Of a DNA stretch of 64,000 nucleotides, positions 13,701-27,900 are shown piece after piece. The stretch comes from Pterobdella sp. o SKG-2022. Lineage: Eukaryota; Annelida; Clitellata; Hirudinida; Piscicolidae. The position numbers were made by a program, and so were the translations under genes. Each line of letters starts with the position of its first letter. Positions within the stretch are counted from its first letter, which is position 1. The stretch spans positions 6,851,164 through 6,915,163 of the forward strand of contig OZ038320.1 in NCBI GenBank assembly GCA_964035795.1, in the 5' to 3' direction. Below the pieces are notes generated by a model. It was given only the letters and a program-made list of their open reading frames with translations. It ran no database searches and was not told where the DNA came from.

Positions 13701-14109
13701 TTTAATCTCATTTGTAATTGTATTGTATTGGTTTATAATCATGTAATTAGCATGTATTGACATACTGTCTTGATAAACTCCTCATATATATTCACAAAAC
13801 TTTCGAATAATTTCACTAATAAGTTATATCAACAGCTTACCCTTCTTTTTTAAACCATCGATTTTTAAAATGAGGGCTTTTCTCAAAACATTCTCTTCAT
13901 CCCTCCTCATTACATGACCAAACCATATCATAAGGCAACCATAATATACAACAGGTATTGATTGTCTAGAGTTGAGAAGCAATCGAACCTTGATAAATTT
14001 GTGCTCATCTCTGTATTGGAAGAAGAGGGTTTTGGAGGAGAGATGTGAAGGGTTTTATGGTGGTGAAGAGTGGCTTGCTGTGTTTGACTTTGTTGAAAGT
14101 GTGTTGTGA
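416..14109 (+). CDS. THADA: THADA, tRNA 2'-O-methylation regulator (5' end outside window)
   Basis: THADA is the animal counterpart of yeast Trm732, the partner that lets the FTSJ1/Trm7 methyltransferase modify position 32 of tRNAs. It is a long helical-repeat protein with a DUF2428 core. Exons: 416-515, 815-932, 1623-1729, 2915-3502, 3784-4089, 4168-4325, 6433-6561, 6886-6990, 7248-7355, 7523-7672, 7854-7980, 8228-8630, 8729-8968, 9229-9340, 9665-10045, 10321-10465, 11079-11204, 11368-11554, 11755-11934, 12248-12560, 12823-12965, 13276-13366, 13503-13629, 13970-14109. Every junction keeps frame; together they give 1528 codons including the stop. Recognisable family segments include EPPSPLDTHLFNSF, YPLYGYLAV, APSFEQMG, KCLTQCRHRG, TTRRSAGLPSIL and EWIVRNSSLQLYG. 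Exons 3784-4089 and 12248-12560 hold Asn-rich and Gly/Asp-rich inserts. The donors at 515, 11204 and 11554 are the least certain. A 200-N gap lies in the intron before 11079. Confidence 0.93.
1302..1327 (+). repeat. (ATG)n microsatellite
   Basis: A run of ATG/GAT triplets inside the THADA intron between exons 815-932 and 1623-1729. The apparent proteins on either strand here (His-rich on the minus strand) come from the repeat. Confidence 0.8.
4385..4458 (-). mobile_element. LINE 3'-end fragment
   Basis: On the minus strand this stretch matches, with a few mismatches, the 3' end of the LINE at 32335-33440. Both contain gggaagcctgcta and then cgcacgaa followed by an A-rich AAAAAGATTG tail. Only the last few dozen bases of the LINE are here; the sequence on its 5' side (from 4459 upward) is not LINE. 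It lies in a THADA intron, antisense to the gene. Confidence 0.65.
4459..6100 (-). other. GC-rich block of unknown origin in a THADA intron
   Basis: Base composition is far from the AT-rich surroundings (30 of 60 bases at 5041-5100 are G or C). A segment at about 4438-4575 recurs, diverged, as a direct copy at about 5900-6040. On the minus strand the two copies read ALVSPKKLPFGYSS and ALVADKNLPFDYSS. Minus-strand frames with few stops continue between the copies, broken by stops and frame changes (for example a frame starting MADAQTFVVNG near 5600 and one with SVHSIVGLKHTHLTQS near 4770). I recognise no family. It could be a decayed transposon, a copied transcript or a horizontally acquired fragment. 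The function and even the coding strand are uncertain. Confidence 0.45.
6102..6234 (+). mobile_element. tRNA-derived SINE, copy 1
   Basis: Pol III-type internal promoter elements are visible: box A (TAGCTCAGTGGTTGAGC) and a box B-like CCGGGTTCTATCCC. They are followed by a body shared with two other copies in the window (CGCTACATTAAATTTGTAGC, then AAGCGCTTTG and a GCGCTTTNTAAATAC end). It lies in the same THADA intron as the GC-rich block and directly abuts it. No anticodon stem or intact acceptor stem is maintained, so it is not a functional tRNA gene. Confidence 0.8.
7679..7830 (+). repeat. (CTAT)n microsatellite in a THADA intron
   Basis: About 150 bp of CTAT/TATC tetranucleotide repeat starting a few bases after the donor at 7672 and running almost to the acceptor at 7853. 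The short intron is nearly all repeat. Confidence 0.95.
10808..11007. other. Assembly gap (200 N)
   Basis: Exactly 200 unknown bases, a typical scaffold-gap placeholder, in the THADA intron between exons 10321-10465 and 11079-11204. The flanking exon phases match (1 to 1), so no exon need be missing, but one of symmetric length could be hidden. Confidence 0.95.
11229..11345 (+). repeat. (CTAT)n microsatellite in a second THADA intron
   Basis: CTAT repeats with a few interruptions fill most of the short intron between exons 11079-11204 and 11368-11554, as in the intron at 7673-7853. Confidence 0.92.
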
Positions 14110-14784
14110 GTATGGTTGTGTGGTGTGTGCTGGTGTGAGTGTGGTAAAGATGGTGGTGGTGAGAGTGCTTATGTGAAGTTTGATAGTGATTGTTTTTTGG
14201 TCATTATCGATCTTTGTTTTGAAATATTTTTAACTTATTTCTGTCTTCAAAACTTTTTTTGTGGAATTAATTGTATGAAATTTTTTTTTATTTTTTATAA
14301 ATAAATACTTTTGCAAATCCTTCTAATATTTTTTCGATATCTAAATGTTTTCATTTACTTTTCTTTTATTTTTTCAGTTTTTTTGTAGTTTTGAGTATAT
14401 GTCCATCAAAGATTATTATTTTCAAAACATATTTTTATTTTTTTTTATTGAGCAAAAACAGTGTTTTTCAGTTTAAAAAAGTTTAAGAATCACTGCATAT
14501 GAAAATGCTACATAATATATAGTACGCTCGATTTGAATAGCATATATGAGTTGGAAAACATGAGTTGAAATAGTGTAAGATAGGAATGTATAGCAAAGTG
14601 CTGTGGTTTCATAATGATGCTACTTTTGCTAATTAAATTTTGAATCAAATTTCTTATGTTTTATGGTGAAAACTACAAAAAAAGTAACTTGAGTTTTGAA
14701 AATGTGTATAAAAGCAAGGTAAATAAATAAAATTGCAAGCGACCACATAACTAGGTGAATATTGAACCTCAAGTCATCAAAAAA
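14110..14784. other. Spacer between THADA and the phosphatase gene
   Basis: AT-rich sequence containing the THADA 3' UTR and the 5' region of the phosphatase gene. I could not pick a poly(A) signal or promoter with confidence. In-frame stops precede the phosphatase ATG at 14785. Confidence 0.5.
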
Positions 14785-17700
14785 ATGAAGAACTTTCATA
14801 GACAATCTTCATTAGAAAGAAGGAGGCAAGAAAATGATGGATTGCACGGGTTTGGAAAAGGGTTAAACAGATGGATATCAATGAATGACTTGGAGATGAC
14901 AGAAGGGGTGTGGCTTCGAAAGATGAGGCAAATCCTTTTCCCCCCTGAGTCACGCCCACCTTTCCCCACCCACATTTCTCAACTTCTCCCACATTTATTT
15001 ATCGGTAATCAAAGCAATGCTGATAATCTTGAGGGTGAGTCTGTTTTATTTGAAGTTCTCATGGATAAGGTGTGTTTAACGGGTTTTAGCGGGTGGCTGG
15101 ATATAAGCATTTTTAGAGATTTTGTGGGCTATGGTTGTTTATAGACAAATCTTTTTTTTATTTTTTATTTAATGCTAAATGCCTAAGCTGTGTAAACCAA
15201 TGATCCATTAGAACACAGTCAGTAGTCTTCAAAAATCATTAAAAAATTTATATCTGCCTGATAGATGAAATTACTTCATTTATTATAATTCAATTTTGAT
15301 ATATATTAGTTTTGAATACTATGTTATATTATTTCAATCTTTATGGTACCGTTTGGTTTAGTGATACTCCAGAATAACAATAGCAACACTCGATGCTTCA
15401 ATAATTCTTTTTCCCCGTTGTGAAACTTTCATAATGGCGCCAAAACAACATTACATTTATCAATATATTAAATTCTTGGAACCAGCGTTACTATCCTAAC
15501 CTTTACTCAATCATTTTGTTGCGTAAAGGCCTCCTCGATCTTGGGGTAAGTCACGTGATCAACTGTGCTCCATCAAGAAAGAAATCTAATCCATTAGAGA
15601 GCCCCTACCAACCAGAGAAAATAAAATACTTAGCTGTGATGGCTGAAGACAAAGAAGATTACAACATAAGTATTCACTTTAGAGAGACCAGGTGAGTGTA
15701 CGGGGTGGTTGCGTGTTAACATATGTAGTGTTCATTAATGATTAATGTTGCACATTTGATGGTGCAGTTTTTCAAAAATTTCCAAACTTGTATAAAAAAT
15801 GGTTTTTGAAATTTTTTTTATTTTAAAAAATTCAAAATTTTTCATATGAAATTCCATCTCGAAGAAGGAAAATAGCTGACTATATGTAGTCATGATGGAT
15901 GTTAGTGGAATTATACGCTCCAGTAGTCGGATCGAATGGTGTTAACTAATACCATTTCAAGTATAAGAGTCTGTAATGTAAACGAAAAACACTATTTTTT
16001 GAAGTTGGCTTAAACAGAAAACATTTCATATGCAAACTAACGTTCTAGTGATGTTTATATCTCCATTGAGGGCTCTTATATTCTTTTAACATTTCAAAAT
16101 TATTATTTTTTTATTTTTACAATCAAAAAGCATCTAAAAAATGCATTTCATTTTTGAAAAATATTAACGAAAACAAAATGATTTCTAGCTCCTTTATAGA
16201 TCGAGCTAAGCAGAGCAGGGGCAAAGTGTTTGTTCATTGCAACATGGGCATCAACAGAAGTGCATCTGTGGCAGTAGCCTACCTCGTTGTTGAAGCCAGA
16301 ATGGATCTACTAGACGCGGTTGCATTGTTAAAAAAGAAGAGGGGGATATGCTTGACTAATAGAGCTTTCAGGAGACAATTGGTGAAATATGCCTTAGAAA
16401 TGGGTGCTGTGCAAGGTCTTCCTCAACGATCCAAGGGGCCTGACATCTTTGGCAGTCGCTATGATAATTTAGATAGCCCTAGTGCTGTTGCAGAGGATGA
16501 AGGTGAAGAGAATGGAAAGAGTAATAAGAGTGGTTTAGTTGGTGTTCTTTTCAATCAAAGTGATACGGAAAACGACATTGCTCGCAAGAAGAATGCGAAT
16601 AATGAGCGACCAAAAAAAAAACAACAAATTTTCACATTCACTCCAACATTAAACAGAAATAGTTGTTTTTCTTTTGACGAAAGAAAAGCAAGTCTGGATT
16701 TGTACGATAAAGCTCCATTTTTTGGTGAGAGCAAAATCAATCAAGACAAGTCTTCCACGCATACAAGCGAAAAAATTTCAAAAAATGAAAAATTCGATAT
16801 GAGTGATTTGAAAAAAGAACGTAAAAAAGATGTTTTTGCTGATAAAACGACCTTGGAAAACAATGAGTTTTCACGGCATGATAACAGTCATAATCAAATG
16901 ATTAATGCAAATAAGGGAAACATTACTTCAACTAGCGATATAATAAATAAACCTTCAACTAAAAATTCAAAAAACGATGTTAAAGAGGTTTTTCACTCTG
17001 AACTTCAGTATAGTGTTAACAGAAACAAAAGAGAGAGGAAAAAGTTGCTTGAGTGCACTGAACAAAACAGTAGTCCTGAAATATATGAAAATGTTGAAAC
17101 TCCTCTAATAAACTATGCTTTGTCTGATGATTTTTCAAATATAAACTTATCTTCAAGCCCATCGAATGAGCATATTTTATGGCAGAGAAAGGAAGAAGAA
17201 GAAAAGGTTAGACGTCTTGTAACTAGGCCTTTTAATGATATTAATCATAACAGCAACAACTTCAATATTTTAAAGAAGAATAATCTTGGAAATACTTTGT
17301 TCACAAATCAACAAGACACAAAGAACAAGATTAAAAATTTTGAAGAGGAATTATACACAAACAGATATACGGTTGCTGGTCAGAGCAATATTGATATCAA
17401 AACCAGCGTATCTAGTAACTACAGCATACCTTACATAGAGAAAGGTAATATAAACACTCTAGTGATTAGCAACGAATTTAAAAGCTATACATCAGAAGCA
17501 GATGAAGCACAAAAAAATGATGATGAGCTAAAAAAAATTCATCATTTCAACTCAAACGTAAACAAAATGCATTCTGATTGCAGACAAAAAAAATTAGAAA
17601 ATTTTCAAGTTCATAGTGAAAACTCATTAAAAAATTTAAAAAATGATGGAAATCTCTCAAGGGTTAAAAATAATCATTTTATAAAAGATGTTAATAATTT

Positions 17701-18874
17701 TGCTACAAGTATAAAACCAGAAAGTTCGCCACAAACAAGCGAAGGGGTAAATTACTTTCTGATAGCTGATACGCGTAGCAGCAGTTTATCGAGAGAGAAA
17801 GCCAATATCAGAAATAATCCTGCAAGAATTCAACGTTTTGATAATAGAAGTAGTTTAATTGTTGAAAAAAATCCATTCCCAAATATTTATAGAAATTCTC
17901 AAGCACTTGATGAAATACCGAACAATATTAGAAGAATTACCAGTCTTGATACTCCCCTCACTACTACTGTGTCTTATAGTAATGTTTTCAACGTTTCTGA
18001 TAGTAACAGCTACAATGAAAATTTCCATAACAATGTTGTTTATATACACAGTTTTAACAATCTTAACGCATCTGAAAACGCTTCGAATAAATCCTATGTT
18101 GAAGATGAGCTTAAAAAATCGAACATACAACAAATGAATCTCAATTCATACTATCACCACGCCCCTCAACCAGTCATTACAAGTAGAGAGAGATTTAATG
18201 CAATTAGGGATGAAATTCCCGCAGAGAAACACACCAATCATTCAGGCAGTCAGCTTAGAAAGTTGTCTATGGTGCAAAGTAATACTTCTTCATCAGCATC
18301 ACCAAACATCAGTAAACCACCACTTCTCAAAAAGGTACTGAAACCCACATCCCCACAACGCCAGCCCATGCAGTTTTCACCAAACAATCAACAAGAAATG
18401 CCACCGTTTCAACGTCAAAATCTTCAGTTTTCTTCTCCTCAATTAAACCAAAAATCTTCTCAACTTCATAAAATAAACCCACCAATTTTTAAGTCATCAT
18501 TTCTTTCTTCGAATTCTTTCAGTATACCCTTATATTTCAGACCTTCGATTCCAACATACGAAAACAGCGCTCCAAACATTAACACGACCCAGATAACCGC
18601 ATACCCCTCAAACAAAACACCTTTAAGGCGAGCTTCAAGTTTAAAACTTCAACCTAAATCTCCGAAAAACCAACCACAGACGGATTTCGATACAGATGGT
18701 TTTGCGAACGATTATCAAAAAAATTTTATCAAAAAAGTAGAGATTTTACAACCACTGGCGCCAAAGAGTACAGGGAAACAATATCATTGCTTAAGAGTGG
18801 TACAAGAAGACAATAACGATAACAGACATTCTCTTATTATTACTGGATTCCACAACAATTTCTTACAACGTTGA
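14785..18874 (+). CDS. Dual-specificity phosphatase with long low-complexity C-terminus
   Basis: Three exons, 14785-15034, 15529-15691 and 16189-18874, join in frame to 1032 residues. The N-terminal ~230 residues are a dual-specificity (DUSP) phosphatase fold: a start-of-domain segment PHLFIGNQSNADNLEG, a candidate general-acid Asp in AEDKEDYNI, and the signature HCNMGINRSAS, which keeps the catalytic Cys and Arg of HCx5RS. It should therefore be active on phospho-Tyr/Ser/Thr. Residues after about 235 are Asn/Ser/Lys-rich with no domain I recognise, all on the last exon. The start is the first ATG after an in-frame TAG at 14752. I cannot assign a DUSP subfamily: there is no rhodanese or kinase-interaction region as in MAP-kinase phosphatases, and no slingshot-type N-terminal domain. 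Confidence 0.9.
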
Positions 18875-19741
18875 TCCCAGTTGAAAGTTTTATTTGAATT
18901 TCGATGTTTTTTTCGAACTTTTAAGCATATAAAAATGTAAAATTTTTAATAATATTTTTATGAAATAGTTGAAGACTTGGATGTTTTTATTTTTTTTAAG
19001 GAATTTTCCCAAAAGTTCAATTATTTGTTCTTGACTAGTTAGCTTCTAGATATTTTTCAAGGTCCACATAAAATAAATATGACTAAATATGAATTATAAT
19101 ATGATTTCACTACAACAAAATGTAATTGTGTTCAAAGGCACTAGATATAAATTTGGTTGACTGAAGCTGTAAATTTTACAATAAATACAATTTAAAAACG
19201 CAAAGTTGATTTAAACTTTCAAAAATAAACACAAAAAGGCATATAAAGATATCATCAGTGAACAACAAAAAACCCTCAAAGACCTAAACAGGAATTACAA
19301 CAGCTCTTTACAGCGTCTCTGAAAATGCAGTATTTAATGTGATAAGCTATTTATTTTTACTTGACGTTCAAAAATGAAGAGATACTGTTAAATAATCATA
19401 TAAATAGATGCATCTTTATATGCTGTGGTTTTTTATCTGAGTTATTTCTGTGTATGTGGTTTAGAAATTCTCGAAGTTGATATAACTTTAATCATACTCG
19501 TTATTGTATTGGATGTGAGTAATGCCTAGAACCAACGGTTTCTTTGAAAAACCAAAAAATTTTGTTTAATATTTGAATTTGTTCATTTCAAACATAATCA
19601 ACAAAGCCAATGCAGGGTTGAACTCATAGAAAACTGAAGCTTTTCTTCGAAATAAATAAAAAAACTCTCGATATCGTTGAAATCTTATTTGAAAAACGCT
19701 CTTTGAGAACAGGCCATATATTAGTAATAAGAAATATAAAA
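18875..19741. other. Convergent intergenic region
   Basis: Lies between the 3' ends of the plus-strand phosphatase gene and the minus-strand SFT2D gene. It is AT-rich; AATAAA-like strings occur (for example near 19072) and could serve as poly(A) signals. No other gene is seen. Confidence 0.5.
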
Positions 19742-22151
<2,410 letters not shown>

Positions 22152-23961
22152 CTGGGATTCTTCACAATTGTTGGGTTTAAAAATGGATTCGGCTCTTCAA
22201 AGCGCTTCATTTAAAATTGAGTTTTGAGTCATTTTGGAGTTTATTTAAATAAAAACTAACGCCAATTTTCGAATAAAAATAAACTTTTCACATAATTTCC
22301 AATAGAAATAAATAACTTTCATTTATTAAGAAGCGTAAAAATACAAATTTCAAATTAAATTTCTGGATGAAGCATACGACTACATCATATTGCTGAACAA
22401 TGGAAAATAATATTTACATTGGTTTGCACGATAAAAATATTTACATTATCTATTCAAAAACTATCACGCACATTCAACAAAACTATTATAACAAAAACAA
22501 AAATATATCATCTGCGTAACAAATATAGTTCTTTCCAAGGCACTTCACACCGTCAAAATAAACAATTTTTGAAAAAAACTTCAAATTCTTGCTTAAAATA
22601 ATATAAAAACTAGCTAGAAAAAACAAAAAAACTTCAAAATACTAACTAAAAACATCATGAAACTCTGTGATACAAAAGCGGTGATGTAAATAAGTTTTTA
22701 ACAGCTGAAATTATCAATGCAACATACATAAAAAACATGATTAACTAATCATTAAAAAATCTACTGAAAAACATCAGTAGTAGTTGATTTAGTAGTGTTA
22801 ACAGTAGCTAGTCATAATCATCACCACCATCAGCCATAATAACTAATTATTAGCAATGGTAGTACCGATAAAAAAGCTGCAATAACGTGTGGGTCACTGC
22901 ATAGAATAACATTAGTATTGTTGATATGCTACTATACTCCCGAAAATATGGTGGGCATTTGTAAAAACAACAATAATAATAGTAATAATAATATCAATAA
23001 TAATCATATTAATATTGAAAATAACTACAATAATACTAATATTGATAATAAAATAGTATAAAAAATATTAAATTTCAAACTGAAGCAGTATCTAGATAAA
23101 TTTATGTTTTTAATGAACTATAATTGACGTTAACTTAAAGCTTATTCTGAAAATGGTGAGTAATCTTTCATGGTGCAATTGAGCTTATAAGAAGTTAAAA
23201 ATTTGAGATAGAATTAACAAATTCAAAAACCAATATTCAAGTTGATGAAATAACGAAAAAATATTTAGATTGGAAGTCATGTGAAATGTCCAAAAATTAA
23301 AAATAATAAAATTTAAAAAAAGAAAAAAGAATAAAAAGTTATTTTTATAACGCAGAGAATCAAATTTTATTATATATGGTTCAAGCTATACTTAGTATTG
23401 TTACGCAACATATATTAGTGAATATAAAATAAGTATTTAAAAGTAATTCAATTTTTTTTTATCAATTGAATACAAAAAATACTTATTACTCAACAGAATA
23501 AAAACATTTAATACAAAATTACTGAATACAAAAGATAATGAAACTAATTGATAAAAGCATTACTGGATTCATACAAAAGTCATAGAAGCACAACCCCACG
23601 TGGGTGAAGCTGCTCCATAACACACAAACATAAAATTTCTGCTAGTGTCTTGAAATCAGACTGATTAAAAGACAAGGGCTTAAAAATTATTTAAGCACAA
23701 GACTACTCCATGTTACAAAACCTAACTGAAGAAAGATCTTAACGTCCACGTATTCGAGATAAAGAATGATTTGTGCTTGAATAACAGCGTTAAACTCTTG
23801 GGCACTGATCGACGCACTGCATCGTTTAAGCTTTTAGTAGTGATAACAATAAATACTGTATTAACAATAACAATAATAATAAGAATAATACCAATAACAA
23901 TCAAAATAATAATAACAATAATAGTCCCAAAGATAATATTATAAAGAATAATTAAAATGAC

Positions 23962-24011
<50 letters not shown>

Positions 24012-24982
24012 ACATTGATAGACCAACACATGCACACACATAAAAGCGCCACTTTGTCTGAAAACAATTGACAGGCGTCTTTTGAAGGTTGGTGGAAAAA
24101 TAATACACGAAGCAAGAAATTATTTTAATTTTTATTATGAATATAATTTTACTATTATTATTTTAGCTAATATTACTTGTTTTGGATTATTAATATTAAA
24201 AAATCAAATCAAATTAAACACAATTTTAAACGAGTTAAACAATAATGAAAATGGATATAATTATCATCAAATAATATAATTGAAAATCAATGATATAATA
24301 AAAAAAACTGATGAATAAATATAAAAACTAATGTTATAAACAACAAATAACCAAAATTAAAGCTTCGTTAAAATGCTAACCAACAAAAGCTACGGTTTTG
24401 AATACACGCATAATGCATCAATAGCCATTACAAACACTAATGAAGCACCAAAAAACTCTACGACTACCATTATGAAGTGGTTTGCAACGAGGGTGCAGAT
24501 AGGAACAAAATTAAGTCGAAATTAATGTTGAGCCCTATATGTCAAAGTAAAAATTAAAGTGAAGAAACTCTAAAGTCAAGTTAAATGAAAAAAAATACTT
24601 CTCTGATTAATCAAGTTGATCTTAACGAAAAAAATTCCAAAAGTTAGAAAAAATATCGAAAAAACTTTGAAATTCTTCTAAATATTCAGTAGATTTAAAA
24701 AATATTCATTCTCTGTCCGACAACTTATAATGCTTCTAACCATAACAATGTTGTAACACGATTAACAAACGGTCAAGCCACAAACGGATAAACACTGCTT
24801 AGCTTCTTACTTGCATGCTAAGTTGTATGACTTTTGAGAGCTCAAAACAACAAAATCATTCTCTTAATTCAATTAAAACATAGAAAATACTTCAAAGCCA
24901 TCATTAACAAAACTTTAAAGAGAAAAAGAAGATAAACAAGACAACTTTATAAAAAGATGCAGCTACATACGAGGAGCAAAGT
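22152..24982. other. Gene-poor spacer upstream of SFT2D and downstream of SPRED
   Basis: AT-rich. It should hold the SFT2D promoter and 5' UTR near 22.2 kb and the SPRED 3' UTR near 24.9 kb. It includes AAT/TAA-repeat tracts at 22965-23060 and 23955-24010. I see no exon with family similarity; open frames here are low-complexity. Confidence 0.5.
23960..24010 (+). repeat. (TAA)n microsatellite
   Basis: Roughly 50 bp of uninterrupted AAT/TAA triplets. It produces a spurious poly-Ile frame on the minus strand. Confidence 0.95.
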
Positions 24983-27900
24983 CTAGTGGTTAATATCACG
25001 ATGATGTGAAGGTGTGGAAGAACATCGGCAGTGCAAACAGGACAACAGCGGATACAGACACAAGCATGGCAGCAACATCGCCATCAAGGCAGTCACCATC
25101 CCTCTCCGACACGGGCCAGCATCGCCTGCGCAGTGGTACAAGGCTGCCTGCAAAAGGTGGTAGCAGGTCAGGGTCTGCAGGCGATTCAAGCGCTTATCTG
25201 GAGCTGCCTTACATCGTTTTTTGTCGTTTGTAGAAACATACTCCTGGCAATATTTACAGCGGTATTTGTTGTTGGTGAGAGAGGTGGTGGTGGAGGAGGT
25301 GTTGAAGAGACTGGTGGTTGCGCAGATGGGGGTTTGTGTGCTTGTTCTGATGTTGCGACTCCACGGAAGTTGGGGAGGCGACTTGGTGGGCAGAATATCT
25401 ACAGAGATGGGTAATAGATTAGACTGAGGTATCATGGGGTAGGTGTAGTCATGCTTAAGGGCTACTGTGGTAGGTACGTCTTTGGTGAGGTGCACATATG
25501 ATTCTGTAGTGATACTCTGACGTCGCGAATAATATATATTTTCCTCATCATCGCCATCGTCTATTTTAACGAGATGGCTGTTGTTTTTGTTGTACTTGAA
25601 GTTATCCAAAGTGAGAGGTGAGACATTATTTCTTTGAGGTGTATGCAGTGATGAGAGGAGAACGACTGGGGATTCTGAAGGCGGTGTAGCGGCGCGAGGT
25701 TTGTGGTAGTGGGTGGTTGCTGTGGTGTGGATGATGCGTGGTGTAGGTAGTGTCAATCGCTTCGCGGTGCCTGAGAGAGGTTGTTTGCAGGGTGGTGGAG
25801 GTGGTAGCGTGGAAGGCGGGCACATGAAAGGAGACGAACGAACCGGAGATGATGGAGATACTTTCAAAGACTCCTTCAAAACAGATGGAGATTTGTGATG
25901 CTTTACCGACGATGATTTCTTTTGATTGTAAAGTGATTGACGATGCACCAATGAGATGGGATGAGGAGGAGTAAAAGGATGATGGAATAATGATGATGAT
26001 GATTTTATCACTTTCGACGGCGTTGCTAGTGAAGTAGTTTGAGGCAGTGGTAGTGAGGGTGACGTGGGTAGACGACAAGTGTCCTAGAAAAATGATAAAA
26101 AAATTAAATGATAATTTATATTTCTAAGATAATAAGAATAATACTAATAATCATTTGAAATGAGTTAATAATATTTTTATATCCTAAATAAAAGAAAATT
26201 GTACCATAAATTATGCAAGTGGTTTCATAAGATTTGAAAAAAAACCCACTTTCATAATAGATATGTCTTGTTGGCCTGAAAAAATTGATATTATTAATCA
26301 TTTAGGTTTTATTATTGATTAGCCTTATCCTGACTAATGTATTCATTGAATATTCTCATTATTATTCATATTATCAAGATTATTTTGACTAATGTGTTGA
26401 AAAAATATTAAAAATCATTAACACAAATCCTAGATATATTTTTTATTATTTCGATTATTTACTACCGAAAATTAAAATATTCAGTGATCATTTCAGTGGT
26501 TGTGAAAACTATTGAAAAACACAAAACGCACTAAAAAATATTGATAAGTTTAGTTAACATAATTTTGAATTTTGATATCAAAAATACACAAATTTCCTAT
26601 ATCTTGAAAACGCCTAAATCGATAATAATTAAATAAGTAGGCCAATATATATTTTCACGATACAAAAGCCCTGTTCTAATTTACGACTTAAACCATGATA
26701 TATGAGTAATAAATTAAAATATTGATTTTCAGGTCAAAATATTTTTTTTCCAAATAGGTTTTGAAATAAGAATATGAATCACATCGTGCTCAATCGCCCT
26801 CCGACCCATTTATTGAAGAGAACACAGAAGCATTTACCACCAAATGCACCCCAAATGAGCGAGATGTAAAAAAATGAACATTTCATGTTACTTGGGTGAG
26901 AAAAAAGTTTTTTATAGTGATTTTTCTATCTATACATGCAACACCATAACTAAAAACAACTCACAAATCGTTGATCAAACCATTTATGATCATCACACTC
27001 AACCTCACTAATCACAAAGGTGAAATCCTCAAAAACAGAGTAACACCACACAAATAAAAGCATCTACCCTTGATAACTTGCAGAGCATTGAGAACAGTCT
27101 GTTGGAAGAGGGACGCCTCATGGGAAGACTGGAAAGTGAGGCCGTATCGACGCTCTCCCAAGCTCCAATGGTGCAGCATACTGTGGGTGGTTCTGCTATA
27201 CTCCAGCCCTTCCTCCATATCACAGTCGATTAGGCACTGCCGCAGTGTGTTGTCATTGTAGTTGTATTGGTGATATGATGATGATGGAGGTCGTGGTGAA
27301 AGTTTTAATACTATTAAGAATTAATTCTACTACAACTACCACTAGTAGTAGTAGAGGTGTATAAATGATAATAATAAAGAATTGTAATCATAAAAATAAA
27401 CAATTTTGTTAAAAATAGAACTGAAAAAATAGTTGAACTAAAAATAATTTAAATATATTGAAAAACTAAAAATGAATTTTAATGAATGGGAAGCTCTGGA
27501 TAAAAATAGCACAAAACGGCAGAGGTATAACAATCTATATATATAAAAAATATTTTTTCTAGGAAACAAAATCAAAAATAAAGCACTATAGCTCCATTAA
27601 CAATGTCCAACCCACGCTAGCATAGAAACGGACGTAAACCGATTACGATTTAACGCGTTTTTCACTGAAATTCTTTACTTACATTTGTGAAGCTTACAAT
27701 GAAGCTTGTGCTACTATTTAATTTTGATTTCAAATTACTAAACTAAATTACATGAAGTTATTAAACTTATTTCACTGGCCTATGTAGAAAATATGCTGAA
27801 ATAAGCACTTCATACCGAATAAACACACGCACAAACGCACAATAACGTATAGGATTCATAAATATTTAAAAATATTTTTTTGTACTGATAAAGTTATATT

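Noticed and set aside
25626..26078. 150-residue minus-strand frame overlapping the SPRED last exon
   Set aside because: The other frame runs on to the Sprouty domain and starts in phase after the acceptor at 26084; this one ends early and is Thr/Ser/Ile low complexity.
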